Origin: Pseudomonadota bacterium | GTDB lineage: Bacteria > Myxococcota_A > UBA796 > CAJQPC01 | DNA length: 57,573 bases | Direction of reading: 5' to 3' | NCBI GenBank assembly: GCA_024228935.1 | Contig: JAAESX010000157.1 | Span: 1 to 57,573, forward strand | Part shown: piece after piece, positions 52,501-57,573 of the stretch | Position numbering within the stretch: the first letter of the stretch is position 1 | How the letters are laid out: each line of letters opens with the position of its first letter | Notes under the pieces: generated by a model | Databases searched by the model: none | Told to the model about the DNA's origin: nothing | Seen by the model: the letters and a program-made list of their open reading frames with translations, nothing else | Position numbers and translations under genes: made by a program

Positions 52501-55196
52501 GCCCAGCGCGCGACGCGGAGTCCCCCGTCGGTATGCCGCTCCCACGGCAGTCGACAGCGGCGCACATCGGCCTGGCCGAAGCCCCGAAGGACCCGCTTGT
52601 CGCCTTCGCTGGCGCCCATGGGGGCGGCGGCGTCGTCTGGCGAGAGCGGCGGGGGCTCGTTCGTCCAGGTCTTGCCGGCCCGATCCCAGACCCACTCGAG
52701 CCGGGTTCCGCTCTCCAGGACGTCGGCATGGGTGCGCGCGGCGTACTCCCACTCGGCCTCGGTCGGGAGCCTCCAGCCGCCCGACGAGAAGTCCCAGCTC
52801 ACCTTGGCGACATAGAACTCGTCGGGGTTCCAGCTGGCCGCCAGCCGCTGGATCTTCTTCGGGCCGATGCCCTTCACCGGCTTCAGCTCGTGAGGCCGAT
52901 GCTGGAGCATGTCGAGCACGTCCTTGCCGAAGCGCTCCATGACCGGCTGGATGAACTCGAACCCCAGCAGGTCGTAGACGAGGCGCCCCATGTCGTCCAT
53001 CGACCACGCCTTCCGCGGCTCGGCCTCCGACAGCGTGTAGGCGGGTGCCAGCCCATGCTCTTCGGCCAGCGCGTTGCAGTGGCGGATGGCGTCGAACCAC
53101 GACAGCCCGCCGACGGACTCCTGCGCGAGCCCCACGACGAATGCGCGGGAGAGCTGCACGCTCCGAGCGCGCTCTGGCCCCATCCCGAAGCTCCCGGGGG
53201 CGAGCTCGACGACGTCCAGGCTCGGACCGCCGGGGACGGGCGGGGGGGGCGACGGCGGGAGCACCGCCCAGCGCGTCACGGATCTCGGCGACGTCGGCGT
53301 GGGCCCGCCACTTCGTCCAGCCAGGACGCCACAGCAGGTGCGGCTTGTCGGGCGCCGCTCGGACTGCCGCGACGATCTGCTCGACCGTGCGCTCGGCCTG
53401 ACCGTCGGGTCCGTGGTGATGGAACGTGGCCACCGGGACCTGCGGCACCGGCTCGGGCGCATGGACCTGCGGAGGTGCGGGCTCGGGGAGCTCGAGCCGG
53501 GCGAGGCAATCCACGGCGGTCGGTCGCGCCGACGGGTCGTCGGCCGTCATCTCGATGACGAGGTCGGCCCAGGGCGCCTCCAGCCCGCGGCCCGGTGTCG
53601 TGGGCCCCGACTCGCCGCTCAGCAGCTCGTGAAGCACGACGCCCAGGCTGTAGATGTCCGAGCAGGCGTCGAGCTCCCGGCCGACCCGCTGCTCGGGGCT
53701 CATGTACGCCAGGCTGCCGACCTGCTCGACGGACTTCGTGAGCCGGGTGTCGTCCTCGCGCAGGGCGATCCCGAAGTCGGCCAGGAACACCGATCCGCTC
53801 GGATCGAGCAGGAAGTTCTCGGGCTTCACGTCCCGGTGCACGATGCCCTGGCTGTGGGCGTGGGCCAACCCGGCGAGCATCTGGGCGGCCCAGCCGAGGA
53901 CCAGGTCATGAGGAGCGCCGCCCGTCGTGACGCGCTCCTGGAGGGTCCCAGCCGTCAACAACGGCAGCTTCAGGTACAGCCGTCCGTCCTCGAGCTGCCC
54001 GGCCTGGACGACGCGCAACACGTTCGGGTGGTCCAGGCGGCGCATCATCCGCGCTTCCCTACGAAACCGCTCACGAAATGCCCGATCCTCGGTCAGCTCG
54101 GCGTGCAGGACCTTGAGCGCGAACTCCTGCTCGTCCCAGGTGTCCCAGACACGGAACACGGAACACGGAACACGGTCGCCATTCCGCCCTGACCCAGGAC
54201 CGCCTTGACCTCGAAGCGCTCGCCCAGGTCGTGCTCCCCATCACCCCCGGGCCGCCAGTCCAGCATCTCGAAGACGCCGGGTGAGCCCGTGTTGTCGAGC
54301 CGGACCACGTCCCGCTCCTCGAGCCAGCGGTCCCAGGGGATGCTCTCCTCCTCGAGCTGCACCAGGACCTGCTCGGTGGCTCCTGTCGCGTCGTTCTTCA
54401 GGATGAGGATCTTCGACTTCCGGGTCGATGAGAGCAGGAAGACGCGGTCGGCACGTGGACCGGCGTCGTAGAGCACCTGGAGCGCCGGTGACAGCTCCAG
54501 GAAGGCGTCGCCTGCCGGGTTCGAGAGGAAGACCGCGTCCGGGAACAACCCGGTCACCCACGACACCGAGACCGGCTCGCTCTGGGCCTCGACCCCGACC
54601 AGGAACTGCACCAGCCCGGTGTGGCCTCCCCGGCGCCGGGCGCGCTGCTGGACCACGCGGAACGGCCGATAGGCGGTGAGCCAGGCCAGGCCACCGAGAA
54701 GCGCCTTGAGGTCGCCGAGGAGTTGGGCCGCCCGCGCCGCGGTCTCCTTCGACGAGAGCGCATGCCCGTGGGCCTCCTCGTTGCGGAGCGAGACCAGCGA
54801 GTCGAGCAGGCGCGCGGCCTGGGACGGCTTGCCCTTCGGGGTGAAGTACCAGTCGACGGCCTCGGCACAGAACGCGCCACCCTCGCGCCCCCGGAGTGCG
54901 CGGAGCGTCTCGCGGATCAGTCCGACCCAGTGGCCCATGGCCGGGCGCTCCAGCCGCGGCAGGAGGTCCTCGACCGCCGGGGACGGAGCGCCCCCCAGGT
55001 AGTCGGGCAGGAGATGCACCACGAGCGTGCGGCAACACCTCCTGACACGCCAGGAGGTGCTTGATCCGGTCCGCATCCGACGTCGTCAGCGGGGCGCGAT
55101 GCCAGGCCGCTGCGATGGGATGCGGGAACGCCCGGCGGACGAGTCCGTCGATCGCTCGAGTGACGGCCAGATCGCCTCCGAGGTTGCCGGTCCCAT
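52497..55196 (-). CDS. HEPN-like, Ser/Thr kinase, FGE-like composite protein, frameshifted
   Basis: Order of parts: an N-terminal helical domain with VSLRNEEAHGH (an Rx4H motif as in HEPN RNases), a beta-rich region, then a kinase (LGQGGMATVFRV, FALKVL, VHRDVKPENFLL, DFGIAL, YMSPEQ) and an FGE/SUMF1-like domain (GSFGMG, GLSWFDAIRHCNALAEE, GWRLPTEAEWEYAAR). A helix-hairpin-helix (VKGIGPKKIQRLA) interrupts the last domain. Breaks: one base near 55030-55045, a heptamer repeat at 54149-54175, and the G8 run at 53242-53249. The start is unclear: ATG 55196 would need another shift. Restored length is about 890 aa. It may be a signalling or conflict protein. Confidence 0.72.
54149..54175. repeat. 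Heptanucleotide tandem repeat in the kinase ATP-loop coding region
   Basis: ACACGGA occurs three times perfectly, with six bases of a fourth copy (27 bases in period seven). On the coding strand this is TCCGTGT repeated. One copy encodes MATVFRVWDTWDE in frame and joins both halves of the kinase. Three copies add 14 bases and break it. Confidence 0.85.
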
Positions 55197-55237
55197 GATA
55201 CCGAGCGTGCCTGGGATGGCAGGAGGACCGACGCGGC

Positions 55238-56992
55238 ATGCTCAAGCGCATCACCATCGAAGGACTGGGGCCGCACTCGAGCTTCAGTGCGGAGTTCAAC
55301 CCACGCGGGACCACCGTCGTGGCCGGCCCGAGCGAATGCGGGAAGACCACGGTGCTCGAGGCCCTGATGTTCGCGCTGTGGGGGCGGACGTCACAGGGGC
55401 GCTTTCCCGTGGAGTTCATCCGCGACGGGGCGAACAAGGCCGTCGTCGAGCTCGTCCTCGACAGCGGCAAGACCCTGCGGCGGTCCGTGAACCGCAACAA
55501 GTCCCAGACCCGGCGCATCCGCCACTGGGGCAACGAGGAGAGCTACAGCTCGGACACGAAGTTCCAGGAGGCGCTGGGAGACCTGGGTCGGGACCCGGTG
55601 GCATGCCAGCTGGTCATCGCTCCGATGGGCTGGGTTCCCCTGGTGGCCGCCAACGCGCGCCCGTTCCGCGACATCCTCAGCCGCGTGCTGCCCAAGGGCG
55701 ACGTGCCCGCCGAGATCCGACGGATGATGGACGAGGCCGGCTTCGAGCTGGAGTCGGGTGAGGAGATCCAGCCCGAGAAGACGGTCATGACGCGGCGCCG
55801 CGAGGCCAGCCGGACGCGCGATGAGATGACCGGCCGCGTGAAGTCGGTGAAGGAGCGGATCGGACGAATCCTGGCGCAGGAGGACGACGTCGCCGCGACG
55901 CTCGACACCACGGCCGCCCAGGAAGCTCTGGACCGGCAGGCGCTGTGGGATGCCTACGGAGCGGAAGCCAAGGGCGCGGCCGCGCGCCAGGCCGCTGTCC
56001 AGGCGCAGGCCGGCTGGGACGCTCGCCTGGCCGAGATCGGCGCGGCGCCCGCCTTCGATGCCGACGACGTGACCCAGGCGAAGAAGGACGAGAAGGCCGC
56101 CCGGTCCGCGCTCAAGGACGCGATGGCGACGTTCACGGACATCGACAGCCGGCGGAAGCTGGCCCAGGAGCAGCTCAAGGAGATGACGCTGTCGGGCCCC
56201 GACGTGTGTCCGACCTGCGAGCGCCCGGGCTGGGAGGACGGCGCCGCGGCCTACGCCCGTCAGGAACAGGCCGTCGCGAAGCTGGACTCGGAGCGGGACG
56301 CCGGTCTGGCCACCGGCAAGTCCTGCCGTCAGGCCCACAACGAGACCACCGAAGCGCTCGAGGCCGCCAACCAGGCGAAGGCGGCGCACGACGCCTGGTC
56401 CGCCGGCAAGCGCGCGCTGGGCGACCGACCCGAGCTCCCGCCCGAGACCGCCGGAGGCCCCGCCGCGCCCGACGTCCCGGCCCCGACCGCGGAAGAGCTC
56501 GCCTCTGCGCGGGAGACGATGGACCGGCAGAAGGCCCTGGACGGCGCCGCGAAGCAGCGCCAGCACGACCTCGACGAGGCCCAGGCCGACCTGGAGAAGG
56601 CCGAGGACCGGTACGCCATCGCGTGTGGCGACGTGGACCGCCTGAGCGCCCTCCTGGACAGCGTCCGCGCGGCACCCAGCGTTGTCGCCGAGCGCCAGGC
56701 CGAGGCCCTGGGGGATCTGGGACCCGTGAAGCTCGAGTTCGGAGAGAACCCCGCTGTGAGCGTGCTGATCGATGGTCGACCCTGGTGGCTGGCGTCGCGC
56801 GGCCGACAGGTCGTGGCCGACGTCTGGCTCCGCACGGCGCTTCGGCGCGCGATGGGCTTCGACTGGCTCCCGATCGTCATCGACAACGTGCAGGACGTCG
56901 GCGGACAGCCGGTCCCGGACGTCGACGGTCCGAGCATCGTGCTGAAGACCACCGACGCCTCGTCCATCTCCGTCGTGAGGAAGCGCTCGTGA
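55238..56992 (+). CDS. Rad50/SMC-like ATPase with zinc-hook motif
   Basis: The P-loop GPSECGKTT (residues 30-38) behind a RecF/Rad50-type N-terminus (ITIEGLGPHSSFS), a long coiled coil, a CPTC zinc-hook-like motif near 324, and the Walker B-like WLPIVIDN near 545 define an ABC/SMC-type ATPase. It is compact (584 aa), like phage gp46 or small Rad50 forms. The usual LSGG signature is replaced by LASRGRQVVA. No Mre11-like nuclease is seen nearby. It is divergent (41 bp) from the composite kinase gene and overlaps a lipoprotein gene by GTGA. Confidence 0.82.
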   Translation: MLKRITIEGLGPHSSFSAEFNPRGTTVVAGPSECGKTTVLEALMFALWGRTSQGRFPVEFIRDGANKAVVELVLDSGKTLRRSVNRNKSQTRRIRHWGNEESYSSDTKFQEALGDLGRDPVACQLVIAPMGWVPLVAANARPFRDILSRVLPKGDVPAEIRRMMDEAGFELESGEEIQPEKTVMTRRREASRTRDEMTGRVKSVKERIGRILAQEDDVAATLDTTAAQEALDRQALWDAYGAEAKGAAARQAAVQAQAGWDARLAEIGAAPAFDADDVTQAKKDEKAARSALKDAMATFTDIDSRRKLAQEQLKEMTLSGPDVCPTCERPGWEDGAAAYARQEQAVAKLDSERDAGLATGKSCRQAHNETTEALEAANQAKAAHDAWSAGKRALGDRPELPPETAGGPAAPDVPAPTAEELASARETMDRQKALDGAAKQRQHDLDEAQADLEKAEDRYAIACGDVDRLSALLDSVRAAPSVVAERQAEALGDLGPVKLEFGENPAVSVLIDGRPWWLASRGRQVVADVWLRTALRRAMGFDWLPIVIDNVQDVGGQPVPDVDGPSIVLKTTDASSISVVRKRS

Positions 56993-57222
56993 TCCTGGCC
57001 CTGTTCCTGGCTTGTGCCGGCGGCGACGCCATCGATGACGCAGACCGCGACCTCTACTGGTACACGGCCCCCGAGCCGCCCTCGTGCTGCTCGTGCACGT
57101 GCTCGACCTGCACGCTGGACGTCGAGTGCACCCCGGACTGCGGAGACTGCACCCAGACATGCGAGGAGGCGTGTCCGGACGAGGACTGCGGCTCCTACGA
57201 AGCGGAGTTCGAGGAATGCTGA
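56989..57222 (+). CDS. Small Cys-rich lipoprotein
   Basis: GTG opens VILALFLAC with Cys at 9, overlapping the stop of the Rad50-like gene. Of 68 mature residues about 15 are Cys, in runs such as SCCSCTCSTCTLDVEC and CGDCTQTCEEACPDEDC, so disulfide knots or metal binding are likely. The rest is acidic. There is no known family. It overlaps the next gene's ATG by seven bases. Confidence 0.75.
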   Translation: MILALFLACAGGDAIDDADRDLYWYTAPEPPSCCSCTCSTCTLDVECTPDCGDCTQTCEEACPDEDCGSYEAEFEEC

Positions 57223-57573
57223 GCGTTCTCAACCTGTTGGCCTGCGGCGGCCCGAACACCCCCGTCGAGCCGATGCTGTCCGCGGGCTTCCACCACGTCT
57301 GCGTGGTGTGGACCGACGGCGCGCTGGAGTGCCACGGGCTGGACGAGCAAGGTCAGGCCACGGTCCCAGCGGGCACCTGGTCGGCGGTCGCAGCGGGGGA
57401 CACCCACACCTGCGCGATCTCGGCCGAGGACGGCGCCATCTCGTGCTGGGGGTCCAAGGAAGACGGACGCCACCTGCCGCCCAAGGGTGAGTACGTGGAC
57501 ATCGCGGCGGGCGAGGCCCACACCTGCGCCATCGACGTCGACGGAGCGCTTGCCTGCTGGGGAAGCGATGAGC
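57216..57573 (+). CDS. RCC1-repeat lipoprotein, 3' end outside the window
   Basis: MLSVLNLLAC places the Cys at 10. What is visible carries at least three RCC1-type beta-propeller blades (HHVCVVWTDGALECHG, DTHTCAISAEDGAISCWG, EAHTCAIDVDGALACWG), typical of multi-blade extracellular RCC1 proteins in Myxococcota. The frame is open at the window end. Its ATG overlaps the preceding TGA, so it is cotranslated with the Cys-rich lipoprotein. Confidence 0.85.
   Translation, partial: MLSVLNLLACGGPNTPVEPMLSAGFHHVCVVWTDGALECHGLDEQGQATVPAGTWSAVAAGDTHTCAISAEDGAISCWGSKEDGRHLPPKGEYVDIAAGEAHTCAIDVDGALACWGSDE

Overview
The window is very GC-rich bacterial DNA (about 70% G+C by eye) with G/C-ending codons, tightly packed genes, many 4-bp ATGA/GTGA stop-start overlaps and almost no mobile DNA. 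Ser/Thr kinases with large accessory domains, a MopE-type EVCDGADNDCD motif, Asp/Thr-rich lipoprotein linkers, a DUF1592/DUF1552 pair, a sigma-54-type promoter and roughly sixteen lipoproteins in 57 kb point to an uncultured or poorly known member of the Myxococcota (former Deltaproteobacteria). This placement is inference; no rRNA is present.

Layout. 1-0.7 kb: 5' part of a leftward tRNA-Asn with its promoter and two perfect hairpins. 0.7-5.4 kb: leftward group of a TetR regulator, alpha/beta-hydrolase lipoprotein, YkgJ-type Cys-cluster protein, PNGase F-like lipoprotein and two small proteins. 5.4-10.1 kb: Omp85-like barrel, a lipoprotein, and an M20 peptidase-amidase pair. 10.1-13.7 kb: PreA-like dihydropyrimidine dehydrogenase, cytosine deaminase, a frameshifted membrane protein and a lipoprotein with a sigma-54-like promoter. 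13.7-18.3 kb: transmembrane Ser/Thr kinase with an FG-GAP-like ectodomain, then two lipoproteins. 18.3-21.2 kb: divergent aldehyde dehydrogenase and class III aminotransferase. 21.3-24.7 kb: lipoproteins and a polytopic membrane protein. 24.7-29.4 kb: leftward operon of beta-ureidopropionase, dihydropyrimidinase, NCS2 permease and a JAMM-like protein. 29.5-35.0 kb: coiled-coil surface protein, isocitrate lyase, malate synthase and a divergent RamB/PrpR-type regulator. 35.0-41.3 kb: HEAT protein, metzincin, PilZ-like protein, then DUF1592, DUF1552, lipoprotein and DUF2277 genes. 41.3-46.1 kb: CNB-acetoacetate-decarboxylase fusion, CrtI-like oxidoreductase, lipoprotein and a divergent double-CNB protein. 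46.1-50.5 kb: SGNH lipoprotein, TetR with a palindromic operator, PolX, and a primase-like protein with a SHOCT tail. 50.5-57.6 kb: TPR protein, lipoprotein, a composite kinase (HEPN-like, kinase, FGE-like), a Rad50-like ATPase and two more lipoproteins.

Two metabolic themes stand out. The first is reductive pyrimidine salvage and catabolism: cytosine to uracil, dihydrouracil, N-carbamoyl-beta-alanine, beta-alanine and a semialdehyde, with uptake by the permease. The second is the glyoxylate shunt under an acyl-CoA-sensing type of regulator.

Most exported proteins share ultra-short signal peptides without a positive n-region. About a dozen genes are broken by single-base shifts, mostly at G/C runs, which suggests indel errors in a long-read assembly; one kinase is instead broken by a heptanucleotide tandem repeat. 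The most unusual locus is the HEPN-like/kinase/FGE-like gene facing a zinc-hook Rad50-like ATPase.
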